Source: G965205725 sp965205725
GTDB taxonomy: Bacteria > Pseudomonadota > Gammaproteobacteria > Pseudomonadales > Halieaceae
Direction of reading: 5' to 3'
DNA length: 64,000 bases
Assembly: GCA_965205725.1 (NCBI GenBank)
Contig: OZ242189.1
Coordinates: forward strand, 2,232,001-2,296,000
The notes under the pieces were generated by a model that was given only the letters and a program-made list of their open reading frames with translations, searched no databases and was not told the DNA's origin. The first letter of the stretch is position 1. Each line of letters opens with the position of its first letter. The translations under genes were made by a program, and so were the position numbers. Shown here in pieces: positions 16,715-24,629 of the stretch.

Positions 16715-18310
16715 TCAGTGGCGGCGATAAAATGGCTCCTCCGGAAGCAACTGATCTTGAGTCAAACCGGCATACAGCGCGCCAAAATCATAAAAGCCAC
16801 TGTTGAGCCTCAGGATCGCTCCCCAGCGCGCCGAGGACCATAAATCTCCGCGAGTTGCCAGCCTGATATCCTCATAAGCTGCGGCCAATTCCCGGTTCTC
16901 TATCAAATTGGCTCTCGCCAGCAGAGACTCTGGATAACCTCTGGGTATCCGTCTCTGGTAATGGCCCGGACGCCAGTTGTCGCCGTAACCCTGAGGCATG
17001 CGCGCCAACAAAGGATCTGCCAGGCCCAGAGGATCGTACAGGTGCTGTTGAGGCCCCAGACGCAAGCCGGTCAGGCCCAGGGTGTAAGAACGCTTAACTC
17101 CTTTCAACACCTGATACTCCCAATCCATGCGCGCTAAACCATTGGCAATGGTCGGCGCTGCACCAGAGCGCAGGCCCGTATTGGAATAGTAGAATCCCCG
17201 CTCATCGGCAATACCACTGGCGTTTATTGCGGTGCCTTTGTAAGCGCTACCCAGGTAGCGAATATGTGACTGCTCAGAGGACAGCGCCGCCGCCACCGCC
17301 AGCACTATCAGGCAGCACAGGGCGCGGCCAGAGTTGATGCAATGGACAAGCAAAGCGGCACACACCAGTACCGGTGCACTGAAAAACCGCCCCGACATAA
17401 AATCTCCACCAATAGAGATAATATACAACAGGTAGGCGACCACGCCGACTGCCAGTGAACGCTCACGCCACTCTCCCACCACAGCCGACACGATCAAAGC
17501 GCACCCTGTCAGCGGGAGTGACCAGTAGTCTCGCACCAAAGAGTCGCGAAAATACAACAGGCCCTGGCTCCATTGCTCAAGCGGGATGAGTCCTGCGCTT
17601 AACTTCGCATAGGCCGTGTTTGGAACCCAACTACCGTAGTAGACGATGGCAAATAACAGCCAGGCTGCAACCGGCGCACTGCAAAGCAGTGCCGACTTGA
17701 ACCACAGCCCCCGGCGCCGGTCCCGCAACACAGCAGCGATCAGTACCGGCGCAACCAACACCACCGTATCCATGCGGTTTAAAAACATCAGAGCCGCCAG
17801 TAGTAACAGAATCGCAGGACTGCTTGTGCTGCTCAATGGCCGACGGTAAAGTGCCGCCAAAAATAGCGCAAGCAAGAGGTGGGTCAAGGGGTTTTCCAAA
17901 CCTGAACCAGAGTAATCCATAAAGGATCTTGAGCAGATCAGGAAAGCGACCAGCGCCAGTGCTTGGGAGCGACTTTCCACCACCCAGCGCACCAGGCAAT
18001 AGACCCCGAGCAGCAAGCAGAGCAGGCTTAAGCCATGCAGCGAGTAATAAATTTCTCCAGTGAGGGCAATGACAGCGCTGACCAGCAAAAACCACAGCGG
18101 GTGCGTGAACACTTGAACCCGTTCATCCACATTGAAATTTGGGCCCAGGCCATTTATAAAATTCAATACCACGCGCAGCGTGATCCCGGAGTCGTCACTC
18201 AGCCAGGCAATCTGCCACCAAAACCAGGCGATGCTGAGCAGCAACGCAAACTGCACGCAGCGATCACTGAACGTATTCTGCCCGTCCTTGTGGCTCATCC
18301 AGGTATCCAT
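16715..18310 (-). CDS. Polytopic membrane protein, GT-C glycosyltransferase-like
   Basis: About 531 residues with roughly ten to twelve transmembrane helices in the first 400 residues and a soluble C-terminal part. After the first helix comes LRVVLNFINGLGPNFNVDERVQVFTHPLWFLL. This loop resembles those of membrane glycosyltransferases of the GT-C class that use polyprenyl-linked sugars, but no family assignment is certain. The start is ATG at 18310 or 18298; the longer frame to 18535 would run across the divergent neighbour. A role in extending or decorating the cluster's glycan at the outer face of the membrane fits the context. Confidence 0.75.
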   Translation of the reverse strand: MDTWMSHKDGQNTFSDRCVQFALLLSIAWFWWQIAWLSDDSGITLRVVLNFINGLGPNFNVDERVQVFTHPLWFLLVSAVIALTGEIYYSLHGLSLLCLLLGVYCLVRWVVESRSQALALVAFLICSRSFMDYSGSGLENPLTHLLLALFLAALYRRPLSSTSSPAILLLLAALMFLNRMDTVVLVAPVLIAAVLRDRRRGLWFKSALLCSAPVAAWLLFAIVYYGSWVPNTAYAKLSAGLIPLEQWSQGLLYFRDSLVRDYWSLPLTGCALIVSAVVGEWRERSLAVGVVAYLLYIISIGGDFMSGRFFSAPVLVCAALLVHCINSGRALCCLIVLAVAAALSSEQSHIRYLGSAYKGTAINASGIADERGFYYSNTGLRSGAAPTIANGLARMDWEYQVLKGVKRSYTLGLTGLRLGPQQHLYDPLGLADPLLARMPQGYGDNWRPGHYQRRIPRGYPESLLARANLIENRELAAAYEDIRLATRGDLWSSARWGAILRLNSGFYDFGALYAGLTQDQLLPEEPFYRRH

Positions 18311-18318
18311 CGCTTGGA

Positions 18319-19983
18319 GTGGCGAGTATCTTAACACCCATGAACTACGCCCCCCACAGGTTGCATGCATCCAGAGCGCTCGCCGCAGTGGGCGTTGCCA
18401 ATGGTTTGTGTTTTTCTCTGGCCAACTTGCTTGAACTCCCGGTGGAGCTGACGCCACTGCTGTATCTGTTGGGCCTGTTGGCGGGGCTGACGATGGTTCG
18501 CCCATTGCAGGTCGCCCGTACAGCCGCGCAACCAAACCGATTCATGTGGTTATGCTGCGCGAGTTTTATTCTTGTCCTGGTACTTCCACGCGCCATATAT
18601 CCGACGGAATGGCTGTCTGGGCATACAGTCGATGTCATGTTTGACGACTACGCCCGCCTGGCCGAGCTGGTCGCTATGACCCTGAGCAGCCAGTACCCAC
18701 TCCAACACCCTGCCAACGATGAATTATTGCTGTCGTTCTATTACGCAGCCTTGCTACCTATGGCAACTTTAAAGCTTCTGGCGCCGCTTCTGACCTTGAA
18801 GGACTGCATTTTTATCGGCTCGACTCTATATGGGGTGCTGCTGGGGCTGAGCCTGCTGGAAGTCAGTTTGCGCATCACCAAAAATCAGATGGGCGCCTCC
18901 CTGCTATTGTTCCTGTGTACATGGTTTGCAGGATTAGACTGGCTGACCGGTTCCATACTGCCCTTTTACAGTCACAGTGAATGGTGGGCTTTGCAGTTAT
19001 TTGAAAAGCCTTCGCAGATTTCCGCCTTTTACACTGCGGCAAATTGGACTATCCATCACTTTCTCGGTTTTTACTTGCCGTTGCTGGCCTGGGTATTCTG
19101 GCGATACTGCCGCGGACAGTTCCACTGGCAAAAAGCTGTACTGGTTCCAATGCTGCTGATCAGCGGCGTGTTTCACAGCCCGCTGGCTTTCATGCCCGTC
19201 ATTCTTATGGGCCTGCCGTGGCTGGTTCCACTGTTGCGTCGCTATACCCTGCGTTGGACAAGCCCTTTACTACTGCTGACTTTTGTAGCGCCGCTGCCGG
19301 TTTTTCTGGGCAGGCTACCGGGCGCCAGCTTACAACTGCGATTTCCCCTGCTCATCAATGTCAGTGAGAGTCTGGGCAACTACCTGCTCTCTGCTCTGGC
19401 TTACCTGTCAGCCTTACCGGTGGTTGACCTGGCAGCGCTACCCTTTACATTGATACTGCTTTGGCCGCATTTAGGGCGGCTTGAGAAATATCTGACCGTG
19501 GCGAGTGCGCTGTTTTTCCTCTCTACACTGGGTTTCCACATCCCTCTATTTAACAACTACAGCATGCGCGGCATGCTGCTGCCCAGTTTTATCCTGTTCG
19601 CGCTTATTGCCAGACACCTGCCTTCTTTTATCGAAAGTCGCCCCAGGCTGTGGGGGGTCTGTCTGGCCGTGACTTTGCTGCTGGGAGGCATCGGCGGGTT
19701 TAGAGAAATGCTCTCCAGCGCACGCTATGCACTATGGGCCGGGAATCAGACCCGGCAAGCCTGCCTGGGGGATACCCCGCACCCCGATTGGTATGGGAGG
19801 TATCGCTCGCTGGCAAGAGATAGCAGCACACAAATACTGGTACCATGGACAGAGGACTGGCGTCAACAACGCCCCTATCTGGCAGAAAAAATCCTGCCCA
19901 ACACAAAGCCTGGCAAGTTATCCAACATGGAGCGAGAAATCGCCCGCCGAGTTCGGAAAAAACAAGACGAAGAGCAAAAATAA
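18319..19983 (+). CDS. Polytopic membrane protein of unknown function in glycan cluster
   Basis: A 554-residue protein with about twelve hydrophobic helices and a basic C-terminus (EREIARRVRKKQDEEQK). I do not recognise the family. The overall layout resembles integral membrane glycosyltransferases or polymerases: a large loop after the third helix holds LSGHTVDVMFDDYARLAEL and PLQHPANDELLLSFYY. The DD pair in that loop is the kind of acidic site found in GT-C enzymes. The start is GTG at 18319 (GGAG two bases upstream) or ATG at 18340. It sits eight bases before the MBOAT gene and diverges from the other membrane protein with under 10 bp between starts. Confidence 0.75.
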   Translation: MASILTPMNYAPHRLHASRALAAVGVANGLCFSLANLLELPVELTPLLYLLGLLAGLTMVRPLQVARTAAQPNRFMWLCCASFILVLVLPRAIYPTEWLSGHTVDVMFDDYARLAELVAMTLSSQYPLQHPANDELLLSFYYAALLPMATLKLLAPLLTLKDCIFIGSTLYGVLLGLSLLEVSLRITKNQMGASLLLFLCTWFAGLDWLTGSILPFYSHSEWWALQLFEKPSQISAFYTAANWTIHHFLGFYLPLLAWVFWRYCRGQFHWQKAVLVPMLLISGVFHSPLAFMPVILMGLPWLVPLLRRYTLRWTSPLLLLTFVAPLPVFLGRLPGASLQLRFPLLINVSESLGNYLLSALAYLSALPVVDLAALPFTLILLWPHLGRLEKYLTVASALFFLSTLGFHIPLFNNYSMRGMLLPSFILFALIARHLPSFIESRPRLWGVCLAVTLLLGGIGGFREMLSSARYALWAGNQTRQACLGDTPHPDWYGRYRSLARDSSTQILVPWTEDWRQQRPYLAEKILPNTKPGKLSNMEREIARRVRKKQDEEQK

Positions 19984-19991
19984 GCTGATTT

Positions 19992-21518
19992 ATGCTGTTT
20001 AACTCATACATTTTTCTGCTCGCCTTCTTGCCACTGACACTGCTGGTTTACCACGGCTTGCGACGGTCAAACCACAGCGCCATACCAGCCTTGTTCTGGC
20101 TGGTCATCATGTCGCTGTTTTACTACGCCTGGTGGAATCCTGTATACCTGCTGCTACTGGGCGCTTCCATGCTGATTAACTACCAGTTGGGGTTGTGGCT
20201 GGGCAACCCGGGCAGACCCATTAAAAAGCACCTGTTGTGGGTTGGAGTGGCCGGAAATTTGTTCGCACTGGGCTACTTCAAGTACGCTAACTTCTTTTTC
20301 GATAGCCTCAGTTCAATGACCGGCGCAGATCATTACCTGGCTCCAATTGTGCTGCCGTTGGCGATTTCCTTCTTCACCTTTCAACAAATTGCCTACCTGG
20401 TCGATAGCTATCGCGGATACGTCAGGGAAACAAATGTGCTGCGCTACAGTTTGTTTGTCTGCTTCTTCCCGCAACTATTGTCCGGGCCGATTGTTCACCA
20501 CAAGGAAATGATGCCTCAGTTCGCCGCCCTCGGCACTCAGGCTATCGACCGGCGGCTGCTGGAACAGGGGCTGACCCTATTTGCCATTGGCCTGTTTAAA
20601 AAGGTGGTACTCGCAGACACGTTCGGTCTGTACGCCGACCCGGTATTCGCCGCCGCAGAGGCGGGGTCGACCCTGAGCGGTCTCGATGTCACGCTCGGAA
20701 CTTTAGCCTTTGCGCTACAGATCTATTTCGATTTTTCCGGTTATTCGGATATTGCGCTGGGCACTGCTGCGATGTTCGGCATTCGGCTGGTATTTAATTT
20801 CGATTCTCCCTACCAGTCGGGAAATATCATTGAGTTTTGGCGTCGCTGGCACATGAGCCTGTCAAGGTTCCTGCGTGACTACCTGTATTTCACGCTGGGA
20901 GGCAACCGCAATGGCCCCCTGCGCCGTCACTGCAATCTGCTCATCACTATGCTGCTTGGCGGCCTTTGGCACGGTGCAGGCTGGAACTTTATCCTATGGG
21001 GTTGCTTACAGGGTGCCTATCTCATTGTGAATCACTCCTGGCGACATCTGCTAAGTCGTCAAAAGCTGAATTTCGACGCTTTCCTCGTCTATCGGCTGAC
21101 AAGCTGGTTGCTCTGTTTTTCCGGAGTTCTCCTAGCCTGGATATTTTTCCGGGCCGAGTCGTTGGTCGGCGCCTCCCACATGCTACAAGCGCTGGTCAGC
21201 CAGGGTTGGTGGGAGTTGAATGCGCAACACCATATTCCCTTGTCCAGAACAGGTTTCAGTCCGGTCTTGGGCCTGCTGGATTCTGCAATTTCGAAAATGG
21301 GGGCCGAGTATCTATTACTTATTCTGGGGCTGGCAATCGTCACCCTGCTGCCCAACAGCCAAACTGTCGTGGGGCTTGAGCACGCGACAAGACGACCGTT
21401 ATCGGGCCACGTTCGCTGGCGGGCGAGCTATTTTTGGGCCGTGGCAACCGGCCTCATGGTCGCCATTTCGGTTCTCGCGCTGGGCCAAACCACCCAGTTT
21501 GTCTATTTCCAGTTCTAG
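19992..21518 (+). CDS. MBOAT-family O-acyltransferase, AlgI-like
   Basis: A 508-residue membrane-bound O-acyltransferase with about eleven helices. FNSYIFLLAFLPLTLLVYHGLRR at the N-terminus, then YFDFSGYSDIALGTAAMFGI, FWRRWHMSLSRFLRDYLYF and the catalytic-His segment MLLGGLWHGAGWNFILWG, are the standard AlgI/DltB-type motifs. Such proteins move acetyl groups from the cytoplasm across the membrane for attachment to exported polysaccharides. The next gene starts directly after the stop codon and encodes the probable periplasmic partner. Confidence 0.93.
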   Translation: MLFNSYIFLLAFLPLTLLVYHGLRRSNHSAIPALFWLVIMSLFYYAWWNPVYLLLLGASMLINYQLGLWLGNPGRPIKKHLLWVGVAGNLFALGYFKYANFFFDSLSSMTGADHYLAPIVLPLAISFFTFQQIAYLVDSYRGYVRETNVLRYSLFVCFFPQLLSGPIVHHKEMMPQFAALGTQAIDRRLLEQGLTLFAIGLFKKVVLADTFGLYADPVFAAAEAGSTLSGLDVTLGTLAFALQIYFDFSGYSDIALGTAAMFGIRLVFNFDSPYQSGNIIEFWRRWHMSLSRFLRDYLYFTLGGNRNGPLRRHCNLLITMLLGGLWHGAGWNFILWGCLQGAYLIVNHSWRHLLSRQKLNFDAFLVYRLTSWLLCFSGVLLAWIFFRAESLVGASHMLQALVSQGWWELNAQHHIPLSRTGFSPVLGLLDSAISKMGAEYLLLILGLAIVTLLPNSQTVVGLEHATRRPLSGHVRWRASYFWAVATGLMVAISVLALGQTTQFVYFQF

Positions 21519-22778
21519 ATGTCGGATCGTTTACGCGCAAGCCTTCTGACCTGTATCGCCGCCCTGGTGGCTGTGGCAGCGGTCAATTATCTGATCAATC
21601 CCGCCGGGGTGTTTGTCGGGTATAGCTGGGCCGGTATCAATCAGTACAAACCAACCCTGGCTCTGAGTCTGTATGTGGTAAAACCGCGGCAGGCAGGTCG
21701 AGCCAGGAACCGCAATCTGGATCTGCTTATTCTCGGCAGCTCCAGGGTCGGGGGTAGTCTGGACCCAGATACGCCTGAATTGGCAAATGTCAGGGCCTAT
21801 AACTTTGCCCTGCCTGCGGCATCCATCTATCAAATTCGGCAAAGTTACCGCCATATGCGCGATGACAATATCCCCGGAGTGCTGCTGGGCCTGGATTTTT
21901 TTACCTTTAACCATCGCAACGGTCACAATACACCCGGTTCCAACCCGAGTCTGGACAGACGACTACTTTGGGACACCAGCCTCTCGCAAAAACTTCAATA
22001 TTGGTATCAAACGCAGCTCGACTCACTCCAATTTCTACTAAGCCTGGACGCCTTGCAAAAAAGCATCGCCACCGTTGATCGGCAAGCCGCCTTGCAAACC
22101 AGCGAAACCGGCGTGCTGGAACTGGAAAATTCTGGTTTTTGGAGAAACCGGGTCGGGCAGCGCTACAAGATTAACCGACACTTCGAGCGCGGGCTCGATT
22201 TCAGCGCCAAACGGTTCTGCAATCCCACGCAAGCCTTTACCTTCGACGACTCCAGCCTAAACTCTCCCTCCACTCTGTCTCAACTGGAATATCTGTTGCA
22301 GGAGCTGTATGCGGATGGCACCGAGGTCAGGATTGTCATTCCCCCCGTGCATGCCTGGTACCTCGCGGTGTTACATGAATGCGGAACCTGGCAAACACGA
22401 GAAAACTGGAAGCGCGCGCTTGTTGCGATCAACACCTCAGTGGCAAAAGACTTCAGCCGCACCCCCTTTCCGGTTTTCGACTTCAGTACACTCAACGCAA
22501 TGACAACTGAACCCGTGCCCGATGCGCAGTCTATGCAGTGGTTTTTGAACATTGACCACCCCACAGTGGCCGCTGGCCAACAGATGCTTAGAGAGGTCTA
22601 CGACAGGGGTTTTAGCGGTAAAAAGTTTGCTGTGATTCTCACCGAAAACACCATAAACCAGGCACTGCTCAGCGAGCGCATCGACATGGAATCCCACTTG
22701 GCCGTCCAGACTTTGCTCAAAAACAAGATCAGTTCAGCTATCGCCAGGAGACTCAATCAGGTGCAAAGGTCTCAATGA
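21519..22778 (+). CDS. SGNH-like protein, probable periplasmic partner of the MBOAT acyltransferase
   Basis: A 419-residue protein with one N-terminal membrane helix (LLTCIAALVAVAAVNYLI). The exported domain has LDLLILGSSRVGGSLDP, a GSSR block that would be the nucleophile region of SGNH hydrolases, and NIDHPTVAAGQQ, resembling the DXXH catalytic block. Proteins of this kind pair with MBOAT membrane channels in AlgI-AlgJ/AlgX systems. It starts with no spacing after the MBOAT stop. Its last codons (VQRSQ and stop) are formed by GTGCAAAGGTCTCAATGA, which matches one end of the window's MITE, so the present C-terminus may be MITE-derived. Confidence 0.8.
   Translation: MSDRLRASLLTCIAALVAVAAVNYLINPAGVFVGYSWAGINQYKPTLALSLYVVKPRQAGRARNRNLDLLILGSSRVGGSLDPDTPELANVRAYNFALPAASIYQIRQSYRHMRDDNIPGVLLGLDFFTFNHRNGHNTPGSNPSLDRRLLWDTSLSQKLQYWYQTQLDSLQFLLSLDALQKSIATVDRQAALQTSETGVLELENSGFWRNRVGQRYKINRHFERGLDFSAKRFCNPTQAFTFDDSSLNSPSTLSQLEYLLQELYADGTEVRIVIPPVHAWYLAVLHECGTWQTRENWKRALVAINTSVAKDFSRTPFPVFDFSTLNAMTTEPVPDAQSMQWFLNIDHPTVAAGQQMLREVYDRGFSGKKFAVILTENTINQALLSERIDMESHLAVQTLLKNKISSAIARRLNQVQRSQ
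22761..22773. mobile_element. Solo MITE end fused to a gene's 3' end
   Basis: GTGCAAAGGTCTC is identical to the inner 13 bases of the terminal repeat of the MITEs at 11179 and 32530. It is followed by AATGA, the complement of the TCATT target duplication of copy 1. No second arm was found nearby, so this is a remnant or a solo end. Confidence 0.55.
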
Positions 22779-22825
22779 GTAAAAATTTAGGTATATTAGA
22801 CTCATTGCTTTAGGGACTTGCTTTC

Positions 22826-23590
22826 ATGTCGATTTATTTGCCCCCTTCTTTACGCGGATTTAACCCGCGACATATTTGCTTTTCTACCTGGATTGATCAC
22901 CTGGCTTTCGGCTATGACCTGGTGACCGAAATCCGCCCCAAAATAACGGTGGAGCTGGGCACTCAGGGCGGGCTCTCATTTTTTTGTTTTTGTCAGGCGC
23001 TAAAGGAAAATCACATCGACGGACTGGCCTATGCGGTGGATACCTGGGAAGGTGAAGAGCACGCTGGCAACTACGGCGAGGAGGTATTCGCCTCCGTGCG
23101 CGATCATGCCAGGGAGCACTACCCCGGTAACTCATACCTGATGCGCATGTTATTTGGAGAGGCACTTAAACACTTTAGCGAGGACAGTATAGACCTGTTG
23201 CACATTGATGGCTTACATACCTATGAAGCAGTCAGTGCAGACTTTAAAACCTGGTACCCCAAGGTAAAGCCCGGCGGGATCATTTTATTGCACGATGTCT
23301 ATGCCCGGGTAAAAGATTTCGGAGTTTGGAAGTTCTGGGAGGAGACTGCTTCTCAATACGATAGTTTTGAATTCAAACACGGTTTTGGCCTCGGCGTGCT
23401 GCAAAAAAACGGCGGCAGCGAGTCCAGAGGTAAGTTGTTAAGCATGCTGCTCGACGGCGATGAATCTACCCGGGAAGAACTGCGTGCCCTCTATGTACAC
23501 GCGGGCAAGCATATGGAATACCTGCGCAAGGTATCCCGTATGGGCGGCAAAGGCGTCAAGACAAAGGCGGCGGCAAGGCCCGATAATTAA
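22826..23590 (+). CDS. Class I SAM-dependent methyltransferase (Methyltransf_24 type)
   Basis: A 254-residue protein. TVELGTQGGLSFFCFCQAL is motif I (SAM binding), YAVDTWEGEEHAGNYG follows, and the acidic block IDLLHIDGLHTYEAVSADFKTWYPKVKPGGIILLHD matches small methyltransferases that work on sugars or other cell-surface metabolites. The ATG has an AGGGA ribosome binding site. Its stop overlaps the next start by one base, so it is coupled to the lipoprotein gene. It probably methylates a component of the same glycan. The acceptor cannot be told from the sequence. Confidence 0.85.
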   Translation: MSIYLPPSLRGFNPRHICFSTWIDHLAFGYDLVTEIRPKITVELGTQGGLSFFCFCQALKENHIDGLAYAVDTWEGEEHAGNYGEEVFASVRDHAREHYPGNSYLMRMLFGEALKHFSEDSIDLLHIDGLHTYEAVSADFKTWYPKVKPGGIILLHDVYARVKDFGVWKFWEETASQYDSFEFKHGFGLGVLQKNGGSESRGKLLSMLLDGDESTREELRALYVHAGKHMEYLRKVSRMGGKGVKTKAAARPDN

Positions 23591-24351
23591 TGTCCAGGCT
23601 AACAACCCGTGCCTGCTTTGCCCTGATGACCCTGCTGGTGCAGGGCTGTTATCACGCACAGCTAAATGGCAGCGCGGCTGGCACGGCTCTCAACCTGTAC
23701 CAATTGGGCCCGGAGCAGAAACTAATAAAAACCACCACCAGTTGGGATGCCAGCTTTGTCAGGAAACGCTTTGGTGAGGAGCGCTGGACAGCACTCAACG
23801 CCAGGCAGAGACTCATCTGGATGGGGGTGTTCGCACTGCCCCAAAAATTACCCGAAGACCGCGACTACCTGCTCGAAGCCGAAGGTGGTGGCGATGTCGA
23901 CGCCAATCGCGACCTGCAACTGGACGAGCAGCCAGTCAATATCCAGGGGGTCTGGCATGCACTGCTTCCCGGTTCGGAGATAAACCGATGGAATCAAAAG
24001 GTCTCTCTGTTAACAGAGGCCTGCTATCAGATACTACTGGATAAATACGGTCGCTCTATCACTCGGCAAGTACCGGGCACACTGGATGCGGAGTTAGATG
24101 AGCTTGCTAAACAGTTGGTCCAGGATATTAATAAAGACGGGGTGGTCAGCTACGCAGATGTGTTGGCGTGGAATCACCTGACAGAGCGCCACAAATACCT
24201 CGGAGACCCCAGGCATCTCGATGAACTGGTGACAGCCATAACACTGGCTTTCCCCCAGGATCAAATGACCTGGGTTGCCCAGCGTGTTCTAGCCAGCTCC
24301 GCCCAAGCTGGCATTCACTCTGCGCACAGCGGCTCTTATAGCCGCAAGTAG
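23590..24351 (+). CDS. Lipoprotein with two EF-hand/dockerin-like calcium loops
   Basis: A 253-residue protein. The signal peptide ends in a lipobox, LLVQGC, with Cys at about residue 19, so it should be lipid-anchored. Two loops fit the calcium-binding pattern DXDXNXDXXXXE/D: DVDANRDLQLDE near residue 100 and DINKDGVVSYAD near residue 180. The second has the DGXXXXXD form of dockerins. I recognise no enzyme domain. It may be a structural or assembly lipoprotein for the glycan made by the neighbouring genes. It overlaps the methyltransferase stop by one base and is followed by 278 bp with no convincing gene. Confidence 0.75.
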   Translation: MSRLTTRACFALMTLLVQGCYHAQLNGSAAGTALNLYQLGPEQKLIKTTTSWDASFVRKRFGEERWTALNARQRLIWMGVFALPQKLPEDRDYLLEAEGGGDVDANRDLQLDEQPVNIQGVWHALLPGSEINRWNQKVSLLTEACYQILLDKYGRSITRQVPGTLDAELDELAKQLVQDINKDGVVSYADVLAWNHLTERHKYLGDPRHLDELVTAITLAFPQDQMTWVAQRVLASSAQAGIHSAHSGSYSRK

Positions 24352-24629
24352 CCGCGAGCTGTTGCCCCGGCGCCAGGCTGTCATCGACGAAATTAAACTG
24401 ATCGACCACATGCCTATGACTAATACCTCCAGCAGATACCTCGCTCAACATATGCTCCAGAAGAGAACATGCCTCGCTCGCATCCAGTTCTTCCCCTTGA
24501 TTCCTGGCCCCCATGGATGACACCCAATAGCTGTAGCGGCCACCCGTCAGAAAAGTAGTGCACCGCGCACACAAAATCTGGCTCCCGTTTACGACCGCCA
24601 CGCAATCTTGAGAGCCACTGAAGCGCGCA
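24352..24629. other. Intergenic gap between convergent genes
   Basis: A 278-bp gap between the lipoprotein and the 1151-residue gene. Minus-strand frames cross it, for example one from 24601 that runs on antisense to the lipoprotein gene, but they have no recognisable domain and no clear ribosome binding site. It could hold a decayed gene. I see no terminator hairpin with a U-run. Confidence 0.4.

Noticed and set aside
24146..24601. Minus-strand frame of 151 residues between the lipoprotein and the three-domain gene
   Set aside because: It lies mostly antisense to the lipoprotein gene, has no recognisable domain or ribosome binding site, and reads poorly in its second half.
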